Assembly (NCBI GenBank): GCA_026988355.1 | Contig: JALSLK010000023.1 | Coordinates: forward strand, 1 to 64,000 | Reading direction: 5' to 3' | From: Flavobacteriaceae bacterium | GTDB taxonomy: Bacteria; Bacteroidota; Bacteroidia; Flavobacteriales; Flavobacteriaceae | DNA length: 64,000 bases | Shown: one piece after another, positions 17,918 through 25,759 of the stretch | Layout of the letters: each line of letters opens with the position of its first letter | How positions within the stretch are numbered: position 1 is the first letter of the stretch | Notes under the pieces: model-generated | Databases searched by the model: none | Seen by the model: the letters and a program-made list of their open reading frames with translations, nothing else | Told to the model about the DNA's origin: nothing | Translations under genes and position numbers: made by a program

Positions 17918-20119
17918 TTAGACCTTATAAAAGGATAATACTACTTGATTTGTATAGTAGCCTTCCTTACTTTTTACCATACCATCTTTTGCAAATAAAA
18001 ATTCTTCTAAAATAATTTTAGTTCTGTTTTTTATACTTTGCAAAAACATTTTTATACTCGTGCTATTTGTCAAATTTATTAGCAAGGTATTATCCGATTC
18101 TAAAAACTGCACGTATTTAGGCATCTTTAAATCCTTTCTCCATCTGTTTATTTTTTGTAACAATACTATATTGTCTGTTATCTTTTTAAAAGGGATTAGA
18201 TCTTCTTTATTAATAATCCAGTTTGCTTTAGAGAATATAACATCTTTATATACAACTCTAGGTAAAAAAGATTGATTCATAGCAGCATTTCCCCAAGAGA
18301 AATACAGACTGCGTTTATTTTGTGTTTGTAAATCACATAAAAAATGATAAATAGGCAAACCATTGCTGTAATTATGCGCATTGGTTAAATGTGGAATTAC
18401 TTCTTTATTGTATTTTTTAGAACGGAGTACAATCGTATCATTTTGTACCGAAACCATTAAATCGTTAATATCTAATTGGTGTTTAGGCTTAACTGTCGAT
18501 TTTGCTAAATATGGAATTTCATATTCTCTAAATTGTGGTCGCTTTAAAATATTACCTGTTCTTGCTTGTGGTAAATGAACGATTTCGGCTAAAATTTTAT
18601 TAGGTTGCAATTGTTGTTCCTTTTCTACAATTTCTTTTACTAATTGATGTATACTTTCGTTACCATCGGCAAAACGACCTAACAAATTTGCAGCACTAGA
18701 GCCACTTACAGAATTCATAAATACGGTTTCTATACCATCTATTACTAAAACTTCGGCAAGTGTAGAAATTGTATCCGATAAATTTGTCCAGTCTTCTTCA
18801 AAATCTTTAAAATCTTCTTCTTTTAATTCTAGTATATATTTATTGTTGTTCTCAAGTAACTTTTTATGTAGTAAATTTTGGGTTTTATTCCAACTCAAAC
18901 TTTGTTCACTCTCTCCTTGTGGCAGTGTTAAATCATCTAAAATTGGTGTATCGTCTGCTAATATCCCATATTGTAAGTAACCAATTCCCATTTCAATATC
19001 CAAAGCTAAAGTTAGTGGAATTTCTTCTTGTTCGTATCGTTTTACGAAAGCTATTTTAAAACTATTTAGGTTTGTTTTTTTGTTTAGGACAGAGATTTTA
19101 TTCAGTAAAATAAGACCTTCTTTTGCTTTTTTAAGGATGTTGTAATTTAAGGTGTTTGCATTTGTTTGAGAAAACAAATCCGTTTGAAATAGATATTTTA
19201 ACTCAAATTCTGTTTCTAATTCTTTTATAACATCTTTAATTTTATAGTATTTAGTAACCGAATTACCTAATTTTGTATCTATTTCGGAAAGTTGTAAGGC
19301 TAAATTTTGTAATTTATCTACCAATTTTTTCACTCCTTTTAATTGCGCTAACGTAACTATTATTTGTTGTAAAAAATCGCCTCCGCTTACGGTTGGTTCT
19401 AAGGTACTCACTAATAATTGATTTTCTACCAAGCTATCTATAAAATGCGTAGCTTCCTTTTTTGTAATTTCTTCGGAAACTAAACTATCTGCTAATTCGC
19501 TTAATTTTTTGCCAGTTTTAGCAAGATGTACTATTTTATCTAAATAGTCGGTATTACTAACAGCTTCTAAGTTGTGTATTCGTCGATTATCTTTATATTT
19601 ATATTCTATATAACGCAAATGATTTCCTGCCTTATACAGACTTGTATTTGGATAAAATAATAACTGCTTTTTTATAGTTGGCTTATTGGTAAGTTGTAAG
19701 GCTAATGCTACCAAAAAATTCATATCAAATCTTGTTTGACGATTAAATTTCAAATAATCTACTAACGTTATATTTGTTTTTTCGGATAGGACGCCAACAC
19801 TACATCCTGCAAATAAGCCAAAAGGCGTACAGCGAGAAGACATTCTGCTTAAATACTTTAAAAAGGCAAGTTGTATTTTTTTTGCCTTAGGAGTGTGTTC
19901 TATTTTATTTTTTTTTAGCATTTTATCTATTTCTGTATAAAGAAATGGCGATGCTAAAAATAGAGCTTCTTGCATTGTTTTATTTTTCCAAATAAATTTT
20001 AATTGCTTAAAATCTATGTTATTATTTTTAGTTAATTGTTCATAGAACGAAAAAGGAAATAATGGATTTCTTAAACAATAGGAATTAAAATGTTGGTATC
20101 TACGTGCAGTTTTTTTCAC
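17918..20119 (-). CDS. LanB N-terminal (glutamylation) dehydratase domain
   Basis: This is a lantibiotic dehydratase N-terminal protein of 733 aa from the preferred GTG at 20119. Signs are the start KKTARRYQHFNSYCLRNPLFPFSFYEQL, the segment RMSSRCTPFGLFAGCSVG (the conserved R-x-TPFGLFAG motif) and the C-terminal YYTNQVVLSFYKV close. It would transfer glutamate from glutamyl-tRNA to Ser/Thr of the precursor. A longer frame opens at TTG 20149, but that TTG is part of a TATATTTG promoter box, so GTG at 20119 is more likely. It is first in an operon with the elimination domain and the regulator. No LanC follows. Confidence 0.87.
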   Translation of the reverse strand: MKKTARRYQHFNSYCLRNPLFPFSFYEQLTKNNNIDFKQLKFIWKNKTMQEALFLASPFLYTEIDKMLKKNKIEHTPKAKKIQLAFLKYLSRMSSRCTPFGLFAGCSVGVLSEKTNITLVDYLKFNRQTRFDMNFLVALALQLTNKPTIKKQLLFYPNTSLYKAGNHLRYIEYKYKDNRRIHNLEAVSNTDYLDKIVHLAKTGKKLSELADSLVSEEITKKEATHFIDSLVENQLLVSTLEPTVSGGDFLQQIIVTLAQLKGVKKLVDKLQNLALQLSEIDTKLGNSVTKYYKIKDVIKELETEFELKYLFQTDLFSQTNANTLNYNILKKAKEGLILLNKISVLNKKTNLNSFKIAFVKRYEQEEIPLTLALDIEMGIGYLQYGILADDTPILDDLTLPQGESEQSLSWNKTQNLLHKKLLENNNKYILELKEEDFKDFEEDWTNLSDTISTLAEVLVIDGIETVFMNSVSGSSAANLLGRFADGNESIHQLVKEIVEKEQQLQPNKILAEIVHLPQARTGNILKRPQFREYEIPYLAKSTVKPKHQLDINDLMVSVQNDTIVLRSKKYNKEVIPHLTNAHNYSNGLPIYHFLCDLQTQNKRSLYFSWGNAAMNQSFLPRVVYKDVIFSKANWIINKEDLIPFKKITDNIVLLQKINRWRKDLKMPKYVQFLESDNTLLINLTNSTSIKMFLQSIKNRTKIILEEFLFAKDGMVKSKEGYYTNQVVLSFYKV

Positions 20120-20146
20120 AGAAAAGATGATAATATTCGTTAATGA

Positions 20147-20154
20147 CAAATATA
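20147..20154 (-). promoter_or_regulatory. -7 box of the lanB operon
   Basis: The minus strand reads TATATTTG exactly. The alternative TTG start of lanB at 20149 is inside this box, so translation should begin downstream, at GTG 20119. No TTG element is visible at the expected -33 distance. Confidence 0.5.
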
Positions 20155-20302
20155 GTATTTTATATAACGATAAATTATAGTTTTATTTATAGTATCCAAT
20201 TAAATACTTTGAATCTCTTTATTTATAAGGAAAATAGAAATATTTTACTTTGTCGATTTTTATAAATTACGTGTCTTTTTTTATAAAAGTCGACTTACTT
20301 CG

Positions 20303-20335
20303 TTTGGAAGAAAGTAAGCTTTGTCTGTATATTTG
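20303..20335 (+). promoter_or_regulatory. Promoter of the 78-aa membrane protein
   Basis: TTTG at 20303-20306 and TATATTTG at 20328-20335 have a 21-bp spacer, a good match to the Bacteroidota consensus. The start codon at 20364 follows 28 bp later. It is divergent from the lanB promoter. Confidence 0.6.
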
Positions 20336-20363
20336 AACAATCGAAAGTTACAAACTATATAAT

Positions 20364-20600
20364 ATGAAAGAGCAATTAAATACAGAAATAATTATTATAA
20401 AAAAGGAAAAACTATATAATTGCTTTATTTTATTTTGGGCATTTTTTTTATTAATTGCATTTACATATATGATTGTTTCTAGTATTGTAAAAAATGAATT
20501 TGAAAATTTTAACGGTAGCATATTAGTTAATCTATTTATACCATTATTTTTTATAATAATTTATTTAATAGGATTTATTAAGTATAAATTTTTCGATTAA
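20364..20600 (+). CDS. Small two-helix membrane protein
   Basis: The 78-aa protein has two membrane helices (about 20-43 and 52-73) with a short polar link (KNEFENFNGS) and a charged N-terminus. I recognise no family. A well-formed promoter lies 28 bp upstream, which supports it as a real gene. It is divergent from the lanB operon, so it could be an immunity-type or accessory protein for the RiPP island, but nothing in its sequence shows that. Confidence 0.6.
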   Translation: MKEQLNTEIIIIKKEKLYNCFILFWAFFLLIAFTYMIVSSIVKNEFENFNGSILVNLFIPLFFIIIYLIGFIKYKFFD

Positions 20601-20729
20601 AATACTGTAATTGGAGTGGGAAAATACGATAAAAAAAATATTAATCAATTAAACTAAAAAAAAATGACTTAGCTATTTTAAAAAAAACTATTGCAATCAA
20701 AATTGCCCCCTTTGTTAGCATTGTAATAG

Positions 20730-20800
20730 TAAAAAGACGCTTTAACTAGGTTAAAGCGTCTTAATTGTAAGAATTGTCAAACTTTTACAGTTAACAGTTG
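20730..20800 (-). ncRNA. Candidate small RNA with own promoter and terminator
   Basis: On the minus strand a TATATTTG box at 20808-20801 is followed about 40 bases later by a 13-bp perfect stem, AAGACGCTTTAAC-CTA-GTTAAAGCGTCTT (plus coordinates 20734-20762), and then a T5 run. That would give a transcript of about 60-70 nt with no ORF. No clear -33 element is seen. The hairpin could instead be a bidirectional terminator for the gene ending at 20600. The remaining 20601-20729 shows nothing recognisable. Confidence 0.35.
20734..20762. terminator. Strong 13-bp stem terminator
   Basis: This is a perfect inverted repeat with a 3-nt loop. It has a T5 tail when read on the minus strand and a weak TT-AATT tail on the plus strand. 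It ends either the candidate minus-strand RNA or the plus-strand gene at 20364-20600. Confidence 0.65.
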
Positions 20801-20941
20801 CAAATATATAAAAAATGATTCATATTAGCAGCGTTTAGTTTGTAATTGTGATGGCAGATGTATCCGAAGACATCATAAGGAATAAATAAATATATTGTTG
20901 GATTAAAATAAACCAACATTTCACAAACTAAATTTTATATA

Positions 20942-21313
20942 ATGAAAAATTTAAAACAAGTATCAGTATCCGTAATTATTTTATTAATGACATTCTTAAG
21001 TACAAATAATTCTTTTGCAAAAGAAAAAATTAATGATGATGAAAAAACTGTTAAGATAGAATATACAATAGGAAATAAAACGGTAATTTTAGAAAAAACA
21101 TTTCCTAATGAAGCAGAAGCAAATCAGTTTGCAAAAAATGAATTAGAAAAGATTACTATTACTTTTTCAAATGCAGATCCAGATGTAGAATGTACTGTAA
21201 CAGTTTCTGTTGGTTCAGGTAGAAACTATATTTCGGTAACAGTGAAGGGAGATTGTAAAAAAGTATATGAAATGGCAAAAAAATTGAAAGCAAAATTAAC
21301 AGCTTTACTATAA
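20942..21313 (+). CDS. Small secreted two-cysteine protein
   Basis: The 123-aa protein has a signal peptide (about 1-26, ending NNSFA). The mature part is about 97 aa with a beta-rich middle, two cysteines (ECTVTVSV and KGDCKKV, 20 residues apart) that could form a disulphide, and a Lys-rich C-terminal helix. I recognise no family. It is followed by a hairpin (21325-21355), then a GLPGLI gene and an outer-membrane barrel gene. The same arrangement recurs at 53757-48159 with another small two-cysteine secreted protein, so it is probably the substrate or client of the downstream genes. Confidence 0.7.
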   Translation: MKNLKQVSVSVIILLMTFLSTNNSFAKEKINDDEKTVKIEYTIGNKTVILEKTFPNEAEANQFAKNELEKITITFSNADPDVECTVTVSVGSGRNYISVTVKGDCKKVYEMAKKLKAKLTALL

Positions 21314-21324
21314 AAACACAAACA

Positions 21325-21355
21325 GAATCACTCTTTTAATTTAAAAGAGTGATTC
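21325..21355 (+). terminator. Hairpin between secreted-protein gene and GLPGLI gene
   Basis: A perfect 15-bp inverted repeat (gaatcactcttttaa / ttaaaagagtgattc) around a single central base. It ends 14 bp before the GLPGLI start at 21370. It could act as a terminator or attenuator that makes the secreted protein more abundant than the downstream products. Confidence 0.6.
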
Positions 21356-21369
21356 AAAATAATTACAAT

Positions 21370-22098
21370 ATGAAAATCAAATACGTATTACTTTTAGTCT
21401 TGTCTGTACAGATTTTAGCTATTCATTCTCAAGATAATTCTGTTGGAAAAATAGAATATAACATGTCTTTTTTACTAAAGAATTATAAAACAAAATTAAC
21501 TTTTAATAATTCTAAATCTATTTTTACTTACGAAAATATGAATCGTGAATTTTCTGAAACCACAGATGATGATGGGAACATAAATATTATTTCCGTAGAT
21601 ACTACAACTTTTGTAGTTTATAATGATTTAAAAAAGAGAAAGCTATATCATTACCTCAGTCTTTTCTCTTCAAAAAAACACGATTGGGTAGAAGAATCTA
21701 CTCCAGTTTTTTTATGGAAGTTATTAGAAGAAACCAAAAAAATAGGGAATATAACCTGTTACAAAGCTAGTAGTTCTTTTAGAGGTAGAAATTATACAGC
21801 ATGGTATACACCAACAATAAAAAGTAGTTTTGGACCATGGAAATTTCAAGGTTTACCAGGACTCATATTAGAAATATATGATGAGGATAAAGAAGTAAAT
21901 ATTACCACAAAAAAAATAACGATTCCTTTTGTTGAAGAAATGGATGTAAAACCAACAGAAATAATTCTTTTTGAAGATGTAAAGAAAACACGACAGAAAA
22001 AAATAGATGATTTTATACAGAAACTAGAATCCAAACAAGAAAGAGGAGTAACAATAAAAGTTAAAGTACATACAAGCGAAGGCATTGAAAGAGAATAA
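21370..22098 (+). CDS. GLPGLI family protein
   Basis: The 242-aa protein starts at ATG 21370, where a signal peptide begins (MKIKYVLLLVLSVQILAIHSQ); an upstream in-frame GTG at 21349 lies in the hairpin and is unlikely. The family motif appears as FGPWKFQGLPGLILEIYD after CYKASSSFRGRNYTAWYTP. The family is Bacteroidota-specific and periplasmic or surface exposed, with no established function. The gene overlaps the barrel gene by 14 bp, so both are translationally coupled. Paralogues at 50900-53347 are linked to a similar barrel. Confidence 0.88.
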   Translation: MKIKYVLLLVLSVQILAIHSQDNSVGKIEYNMSFLLKNYKTKLTFNNSKSIFTYENMNREFSETTDDDGNINIISVDTTTFVVYNDLKKRKLYHYLSLFSSKKHDWVEESTPVFLWKLLEETKKIGNITCYKASSSFRGRNYTAWYTPTIKSSFGPWKFQGLPGLILEIYDEDKEVNITTKKITIPFVEEMDVKPTEIILFEDVKKTRQKKIDDFIQKLESKQERGVTIKVKVHTSEGIERE

Positions 22099-24757
22099 AT
22101 TTTTTAGACATATTATTATAGTATTATTATTATTATTAACAAATACTATTTATAGCCAAACTACAATTTTAGGGAGTTTAAAAAATGATAAAAAAGAACC
22201 AGTTGGTTTTACAAATATTATCATTAAATCTCAAAACAAAAAAAAAATAGTAACTTATGGTTATTCTGATGAGGATGGAAATTACCAATTAAAAATAGAT
22301 AAAATTGGCAAATTTTCATTGCATATTTCTGCGATTAATTACGAAACTGTTATAGTAGATATTGAAATAACCAATAAAACAAAAATAATAACTAAAAATC
22401 TAATTTTAAAAGAAAAAGCATTTGAATTACACGAAGTTATTATTCAATCTAATAAACCAATAACGATAAAAAAAGACATCGTAATTTTTAATGTTAAATC
22501 TTTTTCTAAAGGAAATGAATTAGTAGTTGAAGATTTGTTAAAGAAATTACCAGGAGTTATTGTAGACATAGATGGAACTGTAAGGGTTGGAAATCGAGAA
22601 GTAGAGAAAATAATGATAGATGGCGATGATTTTTTTGAAAAAGGGTATAAAATTCTAACAAAAAATATGCCTCCTAGTCAGATTGATAAAATAGAACTTC
22701 TACAAAAATATTCACATAATAAATTACTTAAAGGAATCGAAGATAGTGATAAGATAGCTTTAAACTTAGTTTTAAAAGATAAAGCCAAAAATACTTGGTT
22801 TGGAAACATTAAATTAGGCTATGATGTTACATTTAATGACAGATATAGTTTACAAACTAATTTAATGAGTTTTGGCAAGAAAAATAAATATTACTTTATC
22901 GCAGGTGGAAATAATATAGGTTACGATGCTACGGGGAATATAAATCATTTAATTCGCCCATTTAGTTTAAATAAACCTGCAAGTATAGGAGATAATGTAA
23001 AAGCAGATGAGTTAGCAAATTTATATAGCTTTACACCGAATTTTAAAAAATCAAGGACTAATTTTAATAATGCGAAATTAGTATCGTTAAATGCTATTTT
23101 TAAACTTTCTAAAAAGACAAAATTAAAAACACTCGGATTTTTTAATTGGGATGAAAATGATTTTTTTAGAAATAGTACAAGACGTTTTAGCTTAAACAAT
23201 ATAAATTTCACAAATAATGAAACTAATGTTTTGCGAAAGAAAAAGTTTATTGGTTTTGCAAAAATAGATTGGATACATAATATTTCTAAAACTAAAATGT
23301 TAGAGTTTACTACGAAATACAATAACAAGCAAGAAGATAATAAAAACAATTTAATTTTTAATGAAATACAAACCAACGAAAAGGTAGAAACTAGGAATGC
23401 TCTTTTTGATCAAAAAATAACCTATACTAATAAATTTAATAAACACAAAGTTTTCCTATTAACAGGAAGATATATTTCGGAAAAAATACCACAAAATTAT
23501 ACAGTCAATCAATTTTATTTTCAAGAATTATTTCCAGCAATAAATAATGTAAATAATATAGAACAAGAAAGTGAAAATAAGATGCAATTTATAGGTTTTG
23601 AATCCCATTTAATGGATAGAAAGAAAAATGGAAATCTATTAGAATTAAAATTTGGAAATAAATATAGAAAAGACAAACTCACTACATCATTTTTACTGAA
23701 AGATAATAATATTGTTATTGATAAGCCAACAGATTATCAAAAAACGACTGTATATCAATCTAATGATATGTATATGAAAGCAGATTATTTAGTTAAATTA
23801 AAAAAAGTATCTCTAAACGGTAAAATTGAATTCCATCAATTATTTAATAAGTTGGCATTTAATAACAAACAGCAGCCATTTTTTATTAATCCAAAGCTTA
23901 GTTTTCAATGGGAGCTGAATAAAAAAAATAAAATGCTTTTGTCTTATGCAAACAATACGACAAATACAACCTTATTAGATGTTTCAAATAATATTATATT
24001 AACTAGTTTTAATGCAATTTCTAAGGGTAGGGGAGAGTTTAATCAATTAAATGAATCTACTACTACATTTAACTATCAATTAGGAAATTGGAGTGATAAA
24101 TTTTTTGCAAATGTTTTTGTTTTTTATAATAAAAATCACGATTTTTTAGCAAATAGTTCAACGCTTACTCCAAATTATTTTCAAAAAGAAAAAATAATAA
24201 TTAAGGATAGAAACATATTAAGTATTACTTCTAATTTCGATAGATATATAAAAGTGCTATCGTCTAATTTAAAATTTAATTTTGGAATGTCAAAGTCAAA
24301 TTATAAAAATAGCGTTAATCAAGTTTTACAAGAAGTACAATATACAAATTATACGTATGGATTAGAATTACGTTCTGGATTTAAAGGTTCATTTAACTAT
24401 CATCTAGGTACAAAATGGACAGATAGCAAAGTAAAAACCACTATAAATAATTCATTTACAAATAATCTATCTTTTTTAGATTTAACTTATAGCCTAAATA
24501 AAAAAATTAATATACAATTACAAACAGAACGTTACTATTTTGGAAATATTGAGCCTACAAATAATACGTATTATTTTGCCGATTTTGAAGCAAATTATAT
24601 GATAAAAAAAAATAAAATAAATTTTTCTTTATCAGCTAAAAATTTATTTAATACCAATACTTATAAAATTTATTCAGCAAATGACGTAAGTACTTATACA
24701 GCAACTTATAAATTATTACCTAGATATATTTTGGTAAAAATAGAATACCGATTTTAG
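22085..24757 (+). CDS. TonB-receptor-like outer-membrane beta-barrel protein
   Basis: The 890-aa protein starts at TTG 22085: the signal peptide begins right there (ENKFFRHIIIVLLLLLTN) and no in-frame ATG follows nearby. Then come a carboxypeptidase-regulatory-like beta sandwich (about 25-110), a plug-like domain (about 130-215) with LLKKLPGVIVDIDGTV, and a long beta-barrel ending in VKIEYRF, with the terminal Phe typical of barrel insertion. It belongs to the outer-membrane beta-barrel group related to SusC/TonB receptors. It is coupled to the GLPGLI gene and is a homologue of 48159-50825. It may move the small secreted protein or its ligand across the outer membrane. Confidence 0.87.
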   Translation: MKENKFFRHIIIVLLLLLTNTIYSQTTILGSLKNDKKEPVGFTNIIIKSQNKKKIVTYGYSDEDGNYQLKIDKIGKFSLHISAINYETVIVDIEITNKTKIITKNLILKEKAFELHEVIIQSNKPITIKKDIVIFNVKSFSKGNELVVEDLLKKLPGVIVDIDGTVRVGNREVEKIMIDGDDFFEKGYKILTKNMPPSQIDKIELLQKYSHNKLLKGIEDSDKIALNLVLKDKAKNTWFGNIKLGYDVTFNDRYSLQTNLMSFGKKNKYYFIAGGNNIGYDATGNINHLIRPFSLNKPASIGDNVKADELANLYSFTPNFKKSRTNFNNAKLVSLNAIFKLSKKTKLKTLGFFNWDENDFFRNSTRRFSLNNINFTNNETNVLRKKKFIGFAKIDWIHNISKTKMLEFTTKYNNKQEDNKNNLIFNEIQTNEKVETRNALFDQKITYTNKFNKHKVFLLTGRYISEKIPQNYTVNQFYFQELFPAINNVNNIEQESENKMQFIGFESHLMDRKKNGNLLELKFGNKYRKDKLTTSFLLKDNNIVIDKPTDYQKTTVYQSNDMYMKADYLVKLKKVSLNGKIEFHQLFNKLAFNNKQQPFFINPKLSFQWELNKKNKMLLSYANNTTNTTLLDVSNNIILTSFNAISKGRGEFNQLNESTTTFNYQLGNWSDKFFANVFVFYNKNHDFLANSSTLTPNYFQKEKIIIKDRNILSITSNFDRYIKVLSSNLKFNFGMSKSNYKNSVNQVLQEVQYTNYTYGLELRSGFKGSFNYHLGTKWTDSKVKTTINNSFTNNLSFLDLTYSLNKKINIQLQTERYYFGNIEPTNNTYYFADFEANYMIKKNKINFSLSAKNLFNTNTYKIYSANDVSTYTATYKLLPRYILVKIEYRF

Positions 24758-24785
24758 CTTTTAAGCTTGAATAATATAATAGTTC

Positions 24786-24813
24786 AAAAAATACCTACAA
24801 TTAGGTATTTTTT
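24786..24813. terminator. ATACCTA-type bidirectional terminator, copy 2
   Basis: A 12-bp perfect stem, AAAAAATACCTA / TAGGTATTTTTT, with a 4-nt loop follows the barrel gene by 28 bp. Runs of A and T make it bidirectional. It is related to the hairpins at 8619 and 55203. Confidence 0.7.
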
Positions 24814-24901
24814 AAACGAATAAATTATTTTAAATTTGTTTCATAATTTATAGAAATTAATTTCTGTTACAAATAAGGGGAACTATTAGTTTATTAATGC
24901 C

Positions 24902-24930
24902 AAAGCTACCAATACTATTTTGGTAGCTTT
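24902..24930 (+). terminator. Rho-independent terminator
   Basis: AAAGCTACCAA and TTGGTAGCTTT form an 11-bp stem with a 7-nt loop, followed by GTTTTT. It is the second hairpin after the barrel gene. The remaining 24931-25183 is AT-rich and shows no gene or site that I can support. Confidence 0.65.
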
Positions 24931-25183
24931 GTTTTTATATACAAATTATAATTTTAAATCTATTTAGCGCATTTCAAAATTGAATTGGTATCATTTAGAA
25001 GATATATCCGATTGGTTCTGTAACTTACCTTTAAATAAATTTATTTTCAAGGCTAAAATAGAAGAAATGATCTATATTTTACTAAATCTGCCTTTTGGAT
25101 AGATATATGCAATATATTTTAAACAAAAAGAACTCTCAATTTAGACACCTATACAGACACCTATATTATTAATACGTTATAAT

Positions 25184-25759
25184 TCAATTAGTTGAAAACC
25201 TAGTCGTACTCATAAGATGAATCAAATCTTTTTCAAGGTACTTTATGGCTGGATAAATGGAATCGTAATTTGGTTGTGTGTTAAAGTAAATTGCACCTGT
25301 AATAAAATGATGCACACTATCTGTAACATGAAATTGTAGAGGAGAGGCGGCATTACCAGTAACATTATTTAATTTTCCGTACACTTTGTTTATGTTATCC
25401 TCGAAGACTTCGCCATAAATTGCATCTGCTTTAACAGCATGTTTTGTCGTTAATTTTTCAGCTTCAAGTAATAATTCTAAAATATTATTTTTTACAGGTC
25501 TATATGTTATATCAATAGATGCATTTAATTTTGGATATTTAATTTTCATCCAATATTTATTATTTACTAAAATGGTGGCTTTCTTTGAAGTTTCAAATTG
25601 ATAAGGTACGGTTTGTGTTAATTGATAATTGCTACTAGGGTACTCTAGTCGTAAAAAAGCTTTTGGTTTAGGCAAGGTATCCTCTTTACAAGAATTTAAA
25701 AGACTACTAATTATTAATAGTCCAAGTGTAATTTTAAAGTGTAAATTTTTACTTTTCAA
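25184..25759 (-). CDS. gldD: Gliding motility lipoprotein GldD
   Basis: The 191-aa lipoprotein has a lipobox (LLNSC, about Cys24). The sequence after it, KEDTLPKPKAFLRLEYPSSNY, and the later VTGNAASPLQFHVTDS segment are characteristic of GldD, needed for gliding and T9SS function in Flavobacteriia. Its ATG overlaps the gldE stop (ATGA), giving the known order mutY-ssb-gldE-gldD. The mechanism is not established. Confidence 0.92.
   Translation of the reverse strand: MKSKNLHFKITLGLLIISSLLNSCKEDTLPKPKAFLRLEYPSSNYQLTQTVPYQFETSKKATILVNNKYWMKIKYPKLNASIDITYRPVKNNILELLLEAEKLTTKHAVKADAIYGEVFEDNINKVYGKLNNVTGNAASPLQFHVTDSVHHFITGAIYFNTQPNYDSIYPAIKYLEKDLIHLMSTTRFSTN

Noticed and set aside
17056-20149. 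Frameshift in a single LanB gene
   Set aside because: Both parts have complete ends for their domains and are 4 bp apart; split LanB is known in Bacteroidota.
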